From the NCBI RefSeq assembly GCF_002742335.1, contig NZ_MDGR01000007.1, positions 1,244,501 through 1,308,500 on the forward strand: a DNA stretch of 64,000 nucleotides. Reading direction: 5' to 3'. Each line of letters starts with the position of its first letter. The stretch's first letter is position 1. Below, one piece after another: positions 7,948-16,302 of this stretch. The notes under the pieces are model-generated. The model did not search any database. It saw nothing but the letters and a program-made list of their open reading frames with translations, and was not told the origin of the DNA. Origin of the DNA: Reichenbachiella sp. 5M10 (GTDB lineage Bacteria; Bacteroidota; Bacteroidia; Cytophagales; Cyclobacteriaceae). Both the position numbers and the translations under genes were made by a program.

Positions 7948-7961
7948 GCTAGAACCGTGCC
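7948..7961 (-). promoter_or_regulatory. Sigma-54-type -24/-12 element
   Basis: The minus strand reads TTTGGCACGGTTCTAGCAA. GG (7961-7960) and GC (7949-7948) are separated by exactly 10 bases, the hallmark of RpoN promoters, and the -24 half TGGCACG matches the consensus fully. The -12 half is TAGC where TTGC is usual. The predicted start is near 7936. No activator or rpoN gene is in the window. Confidence 0.5.
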
Positions 7962-8016
7962 AAACTTTCATTTAAAGGATTAATTTTTTTGCTTTGTTAT
8001 TAACTTTAGCGTGATA

Positions 8017-8047
8017 CAAAAGTATTGTAATCCTTGATATCCGCAAA
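8017..8047 (-). promoter_or_regulatory. Consensus Bacteroidota vegetative promoter
   Basis: The minus strand has TTTG (8047-8044), exactly 19 bases, then TACTTTTG (8024-8017), a full match to TTTG-N19-TAnnTTTG. It points away from the IscA-type gene, into the candidate small RNA. Confidence 0.72.
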
Positions 8048-8145
8048 CAAATATTAGTTATAATATGTTAATTTCTGGAAAAATAAGTGATTCCCCTAAG
8101 TATTAGGGGAAATACCATGTATAAACATGTAATTCGTTGGCTTAT

Positions 8146-8472
8146 TTATACGGCAAAACTCTCTCCGCAACCGCAAGTTCTTGTGGCATTGGGATTGATA
8201 AACTGAAACCCCTTGCCATTGAGCCCATCCGAAAAATCCAAAGTAGTGTCAAGTAAGTAGAATAAACTTTTCTTGTCGACGATTACTTTGACACCTTTGT
8301 CTTCGAAGACGTCATCTTTGTCGGTGATTTGATCATCGAAGGATAAGTCATACATCAATCCCGAACACCCTCCGCCTTTCACAGACACCCGTAGGTTGTG
8401 AGACTCAGAGTGTCCTTCGTTCTCTTTCAATTGTACTATTCTCTTTAGCGCTTTTTCTGATACTTTCAGCAT
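8146..8472 (-). CDS. Iron-sulfur cluster assembly accessory protein (IscA/ErpA/HesB family)
   Basis: A 108-residue A-type Fe-S carrier. The three ligand cysteines are visible in VKGGGCSGLMYDL and in the C-terminal CGCGESFAV, with ATRTCGCG as the family signature. These proteins receive Fe-S clusters from the scaffold and pass them to apo-targets in the cytoplasm. No isc or suf partners lie nearby, so the subtype is not assigned. A consensus promoter for the candidate small RNA starts about 100 bases past its stop. Confidence 0.93.
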   Translation of the reverse strand: MLKVSEKALKRIVQLKENEGHSESHNLRVSVKGGGCSGLMYDLSFDDQITDKDDVFEDKGVKVIVDKKSLFYLLDTTLDFSDGLNGKGFQFINPNATRTCGCGESFAV

Positions 8473-8639
8473 AATATTCTCTGTTCAATATTATTGGATG
8501 GAACTCTTTAGCTTGATAAAAAGTTTCATTCTCTTTGCAAAAGTAAGGCTTTTAGGTAGAATTATTTTAAATAATGGATTCTTCCTTACATCAAAATATT
8601 AGCGCTCATGATACTGCGCATCTACAATTTAAAGGGGTT

Positions 8640-9677
8640 ATGTCAGAGGAAAAACAGAAAAGGACTGAAATAGGAGAAATAGGAGAGTTTGGTTTGATCG
8701 ATAGGATCGAATCTACTTTTGATGCTACCAACAGTAGTACACTCGTGGGGATTGGAGATGATGCTGCTGTGATCGACGGGGGAGATCATGTCAAGTTGGT
8801 TTCCACGGATATGCTCGTAGAGGGGGTGCATTTTGATTTGTCTTATATGCCACTCGAGCATTTGGGCTACAAATCTGTAGCTGTCAATGTCTCTGATATA
8901 GCTGCGATGAATGCTAAACCGAAACAGATTACCATTAGCTTGGGACTCAGTAATCGTTTTTCTGTAGAGGCTGTAGAGTCGTTTTACAAAGGTGTGAAAT
9001 ACGCTTGTGAGGATTTTGGAGTTGATTTGGTTGGTGGAGATACGACTTCTTCGCCAAGTGGGATGATCGTGTCTGTCACGGTGATAGGTGAAGGAGAGAA
9101 GGATAAGGTGGTTTATCGGAAAAATGCAGAAGAAAATGACATCATCTGTGTGACCGGAGATTTGGGTGGAGCTTTGATGGGACTCCAGGTACTTGAGAGA
9201 GAGAAGGAAGTGTTCAAAACCAACCCCGACATGCAGCCTGATATATCGGCGTACGAGTATGTGGTCAAGCGACAGTTGAAGCCTACAGCACGCATGGATG
9301 TGATCTATGAATTGGAAGATGTAGGGGTAGTGCCTACTTCTATGATCGACGTGTCTGATGGACTGGCTTCTGAGTTGTTTCATATTGCGAAGCATTCTCA
9401 AGTGGGAGTGACCATCTATGAGGATAAGTTGCCAATTGACGAAGTTACCTACAACACGGCTATTGAATTTAAGTTGGATCCAGCTACCTGTGTACTCAAT
9501 GGTGGAGAAGATTACGAGCTTCTTTTTACTATCAGTCAGTCTGATTTTGAGAAAATTAAGAACCTGTCTGATGTCACAGCGATAGGGTATATCGATAAGA
9601 AGGAAAACGGACATAAAATGGTCACCAAAGGCGGGAATGCGGTACCTCTAGAAGCTCAAGGGTGGAAGCATTTTTAA
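8640..9677 (+). CDS. thiL: Thiamine-phosphate kinase
   Basis: A 345-residue ATP-dependent kinase that converts thiamine monophosphate to the diphosphate, the last step of thiamine pyrophosphate synthesis. Family blocks: EFGLIDRI, GIGDDAAVI, STDMLVEGVHFDL, AVNVSDIAAMNAKP, GGDTTSSP, MIDVSDGLASEL and LNGGEDYELLF. The frame stays open back to an ATG at 8574, but the extra 22 residues resemble no ThiL. The ATG at 8640 (MSEEKQKRTEIGEIGEFGL) gives the usual Bacteroidota N-terminus and has AAAGGGG just upstream. No other thi genes lie nearby. Confidence 0.94.
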   Translation: MSEEKQKRTEIGEIGEFGLIDRIESTFDATNSSTLVGIGDDAAVIDGGDHVKLVSTDMLVEGVHFDLSYMPLEHLGYKSVAVNVSDIAAMNAKPKQITISLGLSNRFSVEAVESFYKGVKYACEDFGVDLVGGDTTSSPSGMIVSVTVIGEGEKDKVVYRKNAEENDIICVTGDLGGALMGLQVLEREKEVFKTNPDMQPDISAYEYVVKRQLKPTARMDVIYELEDVGVVPTSMIDVSDGLASELFHIAKHSQVGVTIYEDKLPIDEVTYNTAIEFKLDPATCVLNGGEDYELLFTISQSDFEKIKNLSDVTAIGYIDKKENGHKMVTKGGNAVPLEAQGWKHF

Positions 9678-9767
9678 GAAAATCTCGTACATCTTTATGT
9701 GGTATTACTAGTCTTAATTCTAAATATTTAGTCTTAATTTTGGCTTAACAAGCATAATTGATTCTAC

Positions 9768-10196
9768 ATGAGTACAGTCCCTGTTCTATCCGAAAAGTCA
9801 AAATTGTATCTTGATAAGCCTTATGTGAAGGTGTTTTGGAACCCAGAAGATCGTGTGCTTACCAGTCAATGGAGTGGCTTTTGCAGTTTTGCAGAGATCA
9901 AAGCCGTCGGAGAACGTATCTTGGATGCGGTGATTTTCGAACAGGTGGAAAAAGTGCTCTATGATGCTCGTGAAATTGAAGTACTGGATGATGAGTCTCA
10001 GAAGTATATCTCAGGGACTTTTACCAAGGACATGATTAGTTCTGGTGTTAAATTTTCAGCTACTGTGTTGCCCGATGATGTTTTTGCGAAATTTTCTATC
10101 GATGGAATTCACCAGAAACTTGCCCATCAGCGTATTTCAAATTTCGAATACTTTCAGTCGCTTTCCCATGCTTTTCTTTGGCTTAAAGAAAAATAA
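9768..10196 (+). CDS. Hypothetical protein, possibly SpoIIAA/STAS-like
   Basis: A 142-residue cytoplasmic protein with no signal peptide or membrane segment. The pattern of strands and helices (VKVFWNPEDRVLTSQWSGF, then a helix, then VEKVLYDAREIEVLDDES) is like small SpoIIAA/STAS-fold proteins common in Bacteroidota, but no diagnostic motif is visible and the function is unknown. It lies just upstream of a sensor kinase, so a signalling role is possible but unproven. Confidence 0.6.
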   Translation: MSTVPVLSEKSKLYLDKPYVKVFWNPEDRVLTSQWSGFCSFAEIKAVGERILDAVIFEQVEKVLYDAREIEVLDDESQKYISGTFTKDMISSGVKFSATVLPDDVFAKFSIDGIHQKLAHQRISNFEYFQSLSHAFLWLKEK

Positions 10197-10273
10197 TCGG
10201 AGAAATTGAGCTGTTGATGGCTAATCTAGTTGTTTATTCTTTTGTTTATCATCGTAAATGAACATCTTGAGAC

Positions 10274-12088
10274 ATGCGTCAAAATCTGTTAGTAGCGATG
10301 TTTCTGTTTTTTGGGTTGAGCTTGGCTCATGGGCAAGATTGGAGTACTGCACAGCAATCCAAGGAAGCGACATTGGATGTGTACTGGTACACTTCGCGAC
10401 CATTTATCTATCAAAACACTGCTGGAGAGTTCGAAGGTGTTGAGTTCGAGATTTTACAAGCCTTTCAGGATTATCTAAAAAATACGCATGGGCTGAATCT
10501 CACGCTCAATTGGAAAAAGGCAGAGAATTTTTCGAATGTCATGGAGGTAGTTCGAGAGGCGGACCGTGCCAATGTGATCGGGGTGTCTGCTTTTTCGATT
10601 ACAGAAGAGCGAAAGCAGTTTTTAGATTTTACCCAATCGTATCTGACAGACATCTCGGTACTTGTGTCAAGCAAGGGGACTCCAATCGTAAGGAGTACTG
10701 ATGAGATTTCGGCAATGATGAATAATATGCAGGCTGTGACTATCAGAGGGACAGTATATGAGAAAATGTTGAAGGATTTGCAAGTTCGCCTAGGCAGAGA
10801 GTTTGAAATCGTTTATATCAGTAGTGGACAGAATATTTTGGATGTCATCAATGAAGAGGACAATCGGTTTGGATTCATCGATCTTCCTATATACTTGATG
10901 CAGGTCAAGAGAGGGGGAGAGTTGACCAGACAAAATTTCTTCACCGTGAGAGGAACAGGTTATGGTTTTATTTTGCCGCAAGGTAGTGATTGGGTGATAC
11001 CATTCAATGCTTTTTTGACTGATGAGGAGAGCAAAAAGACCTTTCAGCCCTTCATTTCTAAATATATGGGGGCCGAGCTTTATAGTTTTATTGATGAGCT
11101 GTACAGTGAGGAGCAATTGAGTACTTCTATCCTTACCAAGGAGAAGGAGTTGCAATTGGCGTTGATCAAAAATGCCAATCTACGCTTGGCTGAGGAGGAG
11201 CGCTCTCATCGTATATTGGTGATAGGTTTGTCGGCGGTAGGGGTCTTGCTATTGGCTATGTCAGTGTTGTTGATCAAGTATGACAAAACCATGCGGCAAA
11301 TGACTCTTCAAAAAGGGCAAATCGAAGAACAACAAAAGGATATTCAACATAAAAATGAGAAACTGATCAATCGAAATGTGCAGTTGCATGCGCTCAATGA
11401 AGATAAAAACCATCTGGTCAGTATTTTGGCTCATGACTTGAGGTCCCCTTTGAGTCAGATAGTGGGGTTGTCCAATTTGATGTCAAGTTCTTCGAAGCGG
11501 ACACCAGAGGAGGATGCTACATATTTGGGGCATATTCATGATGCGGCAGAACGCATGAATCAGATGGTGAGCAAAATACTGGATCGTGAAGTTTTAGAGG
11601 GGACTCAGAGCCCAGTACTGGTCGAGCGAGTGGATGTACGTCAGGTTATTGGAGATATAGCGGATCGGTACGGTAGTGTTGCCCAACAAAAGTCTATTTG
11701 TTTGGAGACTGTTTTGTCTAGTGATAGTTGGTTGATGACGGATCACATGTTATTATTTTTGGTATTGGAAAACCTTGTTTCCAATGCGATCAAGTTCTCA
11801 CCACAAGGCAGTGTTGTAGGGTTGGAAGCAAGTCAGCATGAGGGGCGGATGATTTTTGTAGTGAGGGATCAGGGGCCTGGATTTTCGGAAGAGGACAAGA
11901 GCCGGATGTTTCATCGGTTTCAAAAGTTAAGTGCTCAGCCTACTGGGAATGAGTCTTCTACAGGGTTGGGGCTATCGATTGTGAAAAAGTACGTTCAAGA
12001 CCTACAAGGAAAGATATGGCTTGAATCCCAACCGGAAGAGGGTAGTGTCTTTTATGTAAGTCTGCCAATCGAACCTCAAGAAAGCTAG
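10274..12088 (+). CDS. Sensor histidine kinase with periplasmic solute-binding domain
   Basis: 604 residues. Layout: signal peptide 1-20 (ending AHG); a type-3 extracellular solute-binding-like domain about 25-280 (polar amino-acid binding family: VYWYTSRPFIYQNTAGEFEG, FSITEERKQFLDFTQSY, FGFIDLPIYL); a membrane helix about 314-336; a Gln/Lys-rich coiled coil about 340-375; HisKA with the phospho-His near 387 (LAHDLRSPLSQ); and an ATPase with N box (ENLVSNAIKFS), G1 (DQGPGF) and G2 (GLGLSIVKKYV). It probably senses a small molecule outside the inner membrane. No response regulator is adjacent. A paralogue with the same layout is at 40225-42018. Confidence 0.92.
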   Translation: MRQNLLVAMFLFFGLSLAHGQDWSTAQQSKEATLDVYWYTSRPFIYQNTAGEFEGVEFEILQAFQDYLKNTHGLNLTLNWKKAENFSNVMEVVREADRANVIGVSAFSITEERKQFLDFTQSYLTDISVLVSSKGTPIVRSTDEISAMMNNMQAVTIRGTVYEKMLKDLQVRLGREFEIVYISSGQNILDVINEEDNRFGFIDLPIYLMQVKRGGELTRQNFFTVRGTGYGFILPQGSDWVIPFNAFLTDEESKKTFQPFISKYMGAELYSFIDELYSEEQLSTSILTKEKELQLALIKNANLRLAEEERSHRILVIGLSAVGVLLLAMSVLLIKYDKTMRQMTLQKGQIEEQQKDIQHKNEKLINRNVQLHALNEDKNHLVSILAHDLRSPLSQIVGLSNLMSSSSKRTPEEDATYLGHIHDAAERMNQMVSKILDREVLEGTQSPVLVERVDVRQVIGDIADRYGSVAQQKSICLETVLSSDSWLMTDHMLLFLVLENLVSNAIKFSPQGSVVGLEASQHEGRMIFVVRDQGPGFSEEDKSRMFHRFQKLSAQPTGNESSTGLGLSIVKKYVQDLQGKIWLESQPEEGSVFYVSLPIEPQES

Positions 12089-12094
12089 TTTTAT

Positions 12095-12721
12095 TCAAAG
12101 GTTTCGAAAAAGGTGTCTCCATTCTCTAACCCACAGCAATTTGATGCGGTAGAGATAGTTGAGTCTGGCAGATTTTTTTGAGGAATTGTGTGGTGTAGCA
12201 AATTCAGCCAATGCAGCTTCCATGTCTCCTTCCGCACCTATCAATTCCCACATTTTTGGAAAGTCTTCTTGGATGTTTTCAAGAGCAAGGTTCATGGTTT
12301 TGGTCTTGTTGGACAGAAATACTTCGATGTTGTCAGTGATGGTGTCGACATAGTCATAGCAGGCTTGCATACGTTGGTCTATGTTGAGTTTTTCGGGAGG
12401 AGTCATACGTATGCCTTCGCAAAATGAATCAATGATGCTGGCAGGTTGATAGTAGCGTTGCAAAAGGCTGTAGGCGACTTTTTCTCGGTCTCGTGTGAGA
12501 TGAATGTAGATCGCTTCGTCCCCGAATTTTTTCTCCAAGGTACCCAATTGCCAACTGAGACGATTGTCTGACTCGATGTGTTGATCTGGGTAGTCCATCC
12601 GGCGTTCTGCCCATTGGTTGGACAGGGATTCATGGCTTGCACTGAAGTTTTTGATATGACTACACGCTTTGATAATGGCGACTGATCCGCTACGACCTGT
12701 ACAAAGTATAAATACACGCAT
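12095..12721 (-). CDS. Sulfotransferase-like P-loop protein
   Basis: 208 residues. The N-terminus MRVFILCTGRSGSVAIIKAC fits the 5'-phosphosulfate-binding loop of PAPS-dependent sulfotransferases, and IHLTRDREKVAYSLLQRY resembles the 3'-phosphate-binding region. The protein is short for the family and the catalytic residue is unclear, so a transferase on an unknown acceptor is only a likely assignment. It sits at the downstream end of a minus-strand cluster, 102 bases after the TMEM220 gene, and may be co-transcribed. Its stop is 7 bases from the convergent sensor kinase stop. Confidence 0.68.
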   Translation of the reverse strand: MRVFILCTGRSGSVAIIKACSHIKNFSASHESLSNQWAERRMDYPDQHIESDNRLSWQLGTLEKKFGDEAIYIHLTRDREKVAYSLLQRYYQPASIIDSFCEGIRMTPPEKLNIDQRMQACYDYVDTITDNIEVFLSNKTKTMNLALENIQEDFPKMWELIGAEGDMEAALAEFATPHNSSKKSARLNYLYRIKLLWVREWRHLFRNL

Positions 12722-12822
12722 GGTTTGCTACGAAGTAATGTTTGATGGCAATGCGAAGTTGTTCAATTCTTGTGTTATGCGCAGTGCCTTTAGGGAATTT
12801 ATTGCCTATGCTCGATATGATC

Positions 12823-13176
12823 TTAGGTTTTGGAAAGATGGAAGCTTGCAGTTGCCGCTATCCACAAACCGATGAATTCTCTCGTCTCTTCGATGTAGGA
12901 TTTTTGGTAGACCATCTCACCGATGATTTCATTTTTGTTGGGCTGAGAGAGGTATTCGACGAACCCAGTAATGTAGAAGCATGATATAGCGACAAGAATG
13001 AGCGAGATGACTTGAAAAACTCGCGTGTGGGAGATTCCTATCACATGTAGAAGCGCAGACAACGACAGGCTAGCATATACTGCTATCCAAAATACTGGAT
13101 CGGGATCATTGAACTGCAAATAGGCAAAGACGCCGAAAGTTAAAAAATAGAGGGACCCAAAGAGTTTTCTTTTCAT
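12823..13176 (-). CDS. Transmembrane protein, TMEM220 family
   Basis: About 117 residues with four hydrophobic helices. The conserved pieces are FAYLQFNDPDPVFWIAVY near the N-terminus and EETREFIGLWIAA near the C-terminus, as in the small TMEM220 family shared by bacteria and animals; the function is unknown. The ATG at 13176 overlaps the TGA of the TonB receptor gene (TGATG), so it is probably translated by coupling. A TTG one codon earlier is possible but less likely. Confidence 0.8.
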   Translation of the reverse strand: MKRKLFGSLYFLTFGVFAYLQFNDPDPVFWIAVYASLSLSALLHVIGISHTRVFQVISLILVAISCFYITGFVEYLSQPNKNEIIGEMVYQKSYIEETREFIGLWIAATASFHLSKT

Positions 13177-15389
13177 CAAAATTCGATTCTATACGTGAGT
13201 ATGGGCAACATCCCAAGTTGGTAGGTCATTTCAACCTGCTTGGTGACATTGTCATAGTATTGGTAGGCTTCATTCTCTCGATTGGTGAGGTTCTGAATAT
13301 CGATAGCCCATGTTCGTGTGGATTTCTTTTTGCTAGTGGTCCATTGGACTCGGATATCGAGTCGTGCATAGTTGTTGAGCTGGCTTTTGTAGTCATAGGT
13401 GTCCTGTTCATAAGAATACTGGCGTGTGCCACCTTGATAGATTGCTTTGATGTTGATGCCCAATTGTCGATCTTGATCTAATTTGGGAAAGCTCCATTTT
13501 TTGCCTAATACACCACTGTAAGAGTATTTGATGTTGTATGGATTGTCTTGGGTTTCGTCAAAGGTGGAATTGAACATGGTGCCGCTGACTAGGTAGTAAA
13601 ACTGTGGTGTACTGCCTTCGGCGGATAGGCTGACCCCAGTTGTTTGTGCTTGATACGTGGCAAAGGTCCAGGGCAACGCATAGCTATAGTAGGAGTATTG
13701 CCAGATTTTTGGGAAATAGTAATAGAAGCCTTCGACATGCAGGGTGAGCTTACCTATGGATTGAGCAAGGCTAGCGAGGTAGCGGTAGCTTTCTGTGAAG
13801 TCGAAAAATTGGATTTCCATGGGGGAGTCTTCGCGGTAGCGTAGATAATACGCATTGGGTTGGTTGAGTTGCGTATACTTACCTGCACTCAGGGCTATGG
13901 CCGTATGATCACCCTCTATGTACAGCGTACCTCGGTAGTCGAGTTTGTCTTTCTGAGTATCACCCAACGTGGCGTAGTAGTAGGTTGTTCCAAATTCTAA
14001 CTTGAGCCAAGATGTGACTTGCAAGTGCCAGTTTAGATAGGGGCTGAGTAGCATGGTCTTGCGTGTGGTCGGGGTGTATATCTCTCCGCTAAAGTCTTGG
14101 TAATAATGGTAGTAGTTCAATGCACTGCCAAAATGTAACGTAGACCTGCCCATGGCTAGTGTTGTATTCAGACGGTTGGCCCAAATTTCTTGGTTGATGT
14201 GATTGTAATTCAACATTTGGATGACCAAAGGGCTATCAATTGCGAAGGTTTGGTCTCGTTTGTTTTGAGAGGCAGAGAAGACAGAGGTCAAGGATAAGTT
14301 GAGGTTTTTGCCCAATGGTGTCTGGAAAGTGGTGCCGATACCTCCCGTTTTGCCTTGATAATAGATGTCGTAAAGATCTTTTTGTACTTTTCGGTCTTGC
14401 GGGTCGGTTGCTTCAAAGTCATTGCTGCTCATTCCACCAAAGGCAAATACTTTGAGATTGCTTTTGTTTTTCATAGGAAGGTTGACGTTGAAAGAAAGGT
14501 CTTGAAACCCAATCGTCTCACCCCCAAAATCTACGCCCATGAGTCCAAGTAGTCCAGTGAACGAGTAACGGTAGTTGGCGATGTAACTGGCACGGCTATT
14601 TTTGGCAAGGGGGCCTTCGGCGCTAAAATCCAAACCAATGACAGAGGCTTGTGCGGTGAATTGATGATGCCCCGCATAACCGTTGCGTAGATTCATGTCG
14701 AATAGCCCAGCGACAGCATTGTTTTTGGAGTTGTCCATTTGTCCTATGTCAAACTTAGACATGTCTAGCAGTTGTGCGCTGAGGATATTGACTCCACCAC
14801 CTGTTGCAGCAGGCTGATCGTTGAAGGTGCCGGCATTGGATAGGTGGTTGGGGTTGACAATTTCTACCCCTTCGAGTCTCCATACGTTGAGTTCTGGCGA
14901 GAGTCCTCGTACGGATATTTGGTTATTTTGGTCGTTGGTGACCATCACGTCTGAGCTGGCCAAGAGGAGTCGGGCCGGATCGTAGTAGGTAGCCGCGTAG
15001 CGATTGATTTTCTCTTCGGTGATTTCCAGCGAAGACATTTGGGTGAGTGGGTGATTGGCAGACACGACCAATTCTTCGAGTTGGCCCGGTTGTCGGGTCA
15101 AATCAATCGTTAGATAGATTGTTTTTCCAGTTTTGACCCATATGTTTTGTTCTTGGTGTTTTTCATACCCTAGATAGGAAACGACAAGCTGATGTAGCCC
15201 CGGAGCTACCTTTTCTATACGAAAGGCTCCGTTTGCATCCGTGATTGCTCCTCCTGATTGCTCATCCAAGTGTAGAGTCGCACCGACAAGTGGCTCACCA
15301 CTGATGAGATCACGGACCATGCCCTCTATGTTTTGTGCTTGAATTGACGTACAAAGAAGTACGAAAAGCACCACGCCTAATCCCCTCAT
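13176..15389 (-). CDS. TonB-dependent outer-membrane receptor with CarboxypepD_reg-like domain
   Basis: 737 residues. Signal peptide 1-18; a carboxypeptidase regulatory-like beta-sandwich about 19-100 (GMVRDLISGEPLVGATLHL, GAFRIEKVAPGLHQLVVSYLGY); a plug domain about 105-225 (NQISVRGLSPELNVWRLEG); then a 22-strand-type barrel ending in YRIEF, with the terminal Phe needed for BAM insertion. Such receptors import ligands across the outer membrane with TonB energy. No SusD-like partner is present, so it is not a classical Sus pair. It lies 19 bases after the TIM-barrel gene and overlaps the TMEM220 gene, so it is in one operon with both. Confidence 0.92.
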   Translation of the reverse strand: MRGLGVVLFVLLCTSIQAQNIEGMVRDLISGEPLVGATLHLDEQSGGAITDANGAFRIEKVAPGLHQLVVSYLGYEKHQEQNIWVKTGKTIYLTIDLTRQPGQLEELVVSANHPLTQMSSLEITEEKINRYAATYYDPARLLLASSDVMVTNDQNNQISVRGLSPELNVWRLEGVEIVNPNHLSNAGTFNDQPAATGGGVNILSAQLLDMSKFDIGQMDNSKNNAVAGLFDMNLRNGYAGHHQFTAQASVIGLDFSAEGPLAKNSRASYIANYRYSFTGLLGLMGVDFGGETIGFQDLSFNVNLPMKNKSNLKVFAFGGMSSNDFEATDPQDRKVQKDLYDIYYQGKTGGIGTTFQTPLGKNLNLSLTSVFSASQNKRDQTFAIDSPLVIQMLNYNHINQEIWANRLNTTLAMGRSTLHFGSALNYYHYYQDFSGEIYTPTTRKTMLLSPYLNWHLQVTSWLKLEFGTTYYYATLGDTQKDKLDYRGTLYIEGDHTAIALSAGKYTQLNQPNAYYLRYREDSPMEIQFFDFTESYRYLASLAQSIGKLTLHVEGFYYYFPKIWQYSYYSYALPWTFATYQAQTTGVSLSAEGSTPQFYYLVSGTMFNSTFDETQDNPYNIKYSYSGVLGKKWSFPKLDQDRQLGINIKAIYQGGTRQYSYEQDTYDYKSQLNNYARLDIRVQWTTSKKKSTRTWAIDIQNLTNRENEAYQYYDNVTKQVEMTYQLGMLPILTYRIEF

Positions 15390-15408
15390 GTTGTCTTGAT
15401 GTGTGTTT

Positions 15409-16302
15409 TTACTGTGTCAGGAGTGTTTTTTTGAGATATTGGATGGATGTCTCGATGCTGCCGAGTGGATTGCTAGATTGATCTTGTTCGACGAAAAAGT
15501 ACTCCAAGTCACTCGATTCTATTAGTTCGAATATTGCTTGATAGTCAATTGTTCCGTTACCTACTTCTGTGAAGTTTTGGTCGGGGGTATCATCCATGTC
15601 TTTGACATGCCACATGGTAAATCTACCGGGGTACTTTTGGAGGTAAGTGACGGGATCAAACCCTGCTTTGGAGATCCAATAGAGATCGAGCTCCATTTTG
15701 ACATGCTCTGGATTGGTGCCTTCCATGATGATGTCCATTGGCACTTCTCCATCTATGCTTTCAAACTCAAAGGCATGGTTGTGGTAGGCGAACTTCAACC
15801 CTGCCTCACTGCACATTTTCCCGATTCGGTTCATGAGTGCAACGTGTTCCTTGTATTGCTCGATATTTTGACGTTCTTCTTCTTGAAGCCATGGTAGGAC
15901 GACATAAGAGATCCCAGCTACTTTGCAAGAGGAGATGACGAGTTCGGGTTTGCTACGCAGTGCTTCGATACCTATATGGGCACTGACTGGTGTGAGCCCG
16001 TAGCTTTTGGCAATCCGAGTGAAATCTTTTGGCTCAAATCCATAAAATCTACCCTCTTTGTAGTCCGCGAGCTCGATTTGAGTATAGCCTAACTTTGCAA
16101 CACGCTGAAGGGTTTCCTTGGGACTGACAGACATTGAGTCACGCAGGGTGTAGAGTTGGAGTCCAATACCTGATGGGGCCTGGGCAGTATGTAGAGTAGC
16201 TTCCTGCTTGTTTTCTTGGGGCGAACTGCAGCTGTAGCACAAGGTCAATAGGGCTAGAACGAGTATGGAGAAGTTTGATTTTCCTCGTGTTGAATCAGTC
16301 AT
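15409..16302 (-). CDS. Sugar phosphate isomerase/epimerase-like TIM-barrel lipoprotein
   Basis: 297 residues. The N-terminus carries a hydrophobic signal with a lipobox-like LCYSC (Cys near 25), so the protein is probably an exported lipoprotein. The rest is an AP-endonuclease-2/xylose-isomerase-type TIM barrel: GIGLQLYTLRDSM, PVSAHIGIEAL, FAYHNHAFEF, MELDLYWISKAGFDPV, WHVKDMDD and EVGNGTIDYQAIF contain the expected metal-binding Glu, Asp and His residues. Exported members of this family occur with periplasmic sugar oxidation genes. It overlaps the upstream dehydrogenase gene by 8 bases. Confidence 0.85.
   Translation of the reverse strand: MTDSTRGKSNFSILVLALLTLCYSCSSPQENKQEATLHTAQAPSGIGLQLYTLRDSMSVSPKETLQRVAKLGYTQIELADYKEGRFYGFEPKDFTRIAKSYGLTPVSAHIGIEALRSKPELVISSCKVAGISYVVLPWLQEEERQNIEQYKEHVALMNRIGKMCSEAGLKFAYHNHAFEFESIDGEVPMDIIMEGTNPEHVKMELDLYWISKAGFDPVTYLQKYPGRFTMWHVKDMDDTPDQNFTEVGNGTIDYQAIFELIESSDLEYFFVEQDQSSNPLGSIETSIQYLKKTLLTQ

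Larger units (their letters stand above)
7855..8011 (-). ncRNA. Candidate small RNA (about 155 nt, or about 80 nt from an internal promoter)
   Basis: This interval has no convincing gene, but on the minus strand it is bracketed by a consensus Bacteroidota promoter (8017-8047) and a textbook terminator (7858-7891). Transcription should start near 8010 and end near 7857. A sigma-54-like element at 7948-7961 predicts a second start near 7936 and an RNA of about 80 nt. The stretch before the terminator is purine- and T-rich, with repeated GGTAA/GGTTAG words and almost no C. A 9-codon frame (7971 to 7942) lies near the middle of the long form. No known RNA family was recognised. Confidence 0.55.

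Noticed and set aside
8574-8639. 22-residue N-terminal extension of ThiL
   Set aside because: Resembles no ThiL; the ATG at 8640 gives the normal start.
8643-9614. 323-codon open frame on the minus strand
   Set aside because: It is exactly antisense to thiL, is rich in His, Arg and Ser, and matches no family; it is a shadow of the thiL codons.
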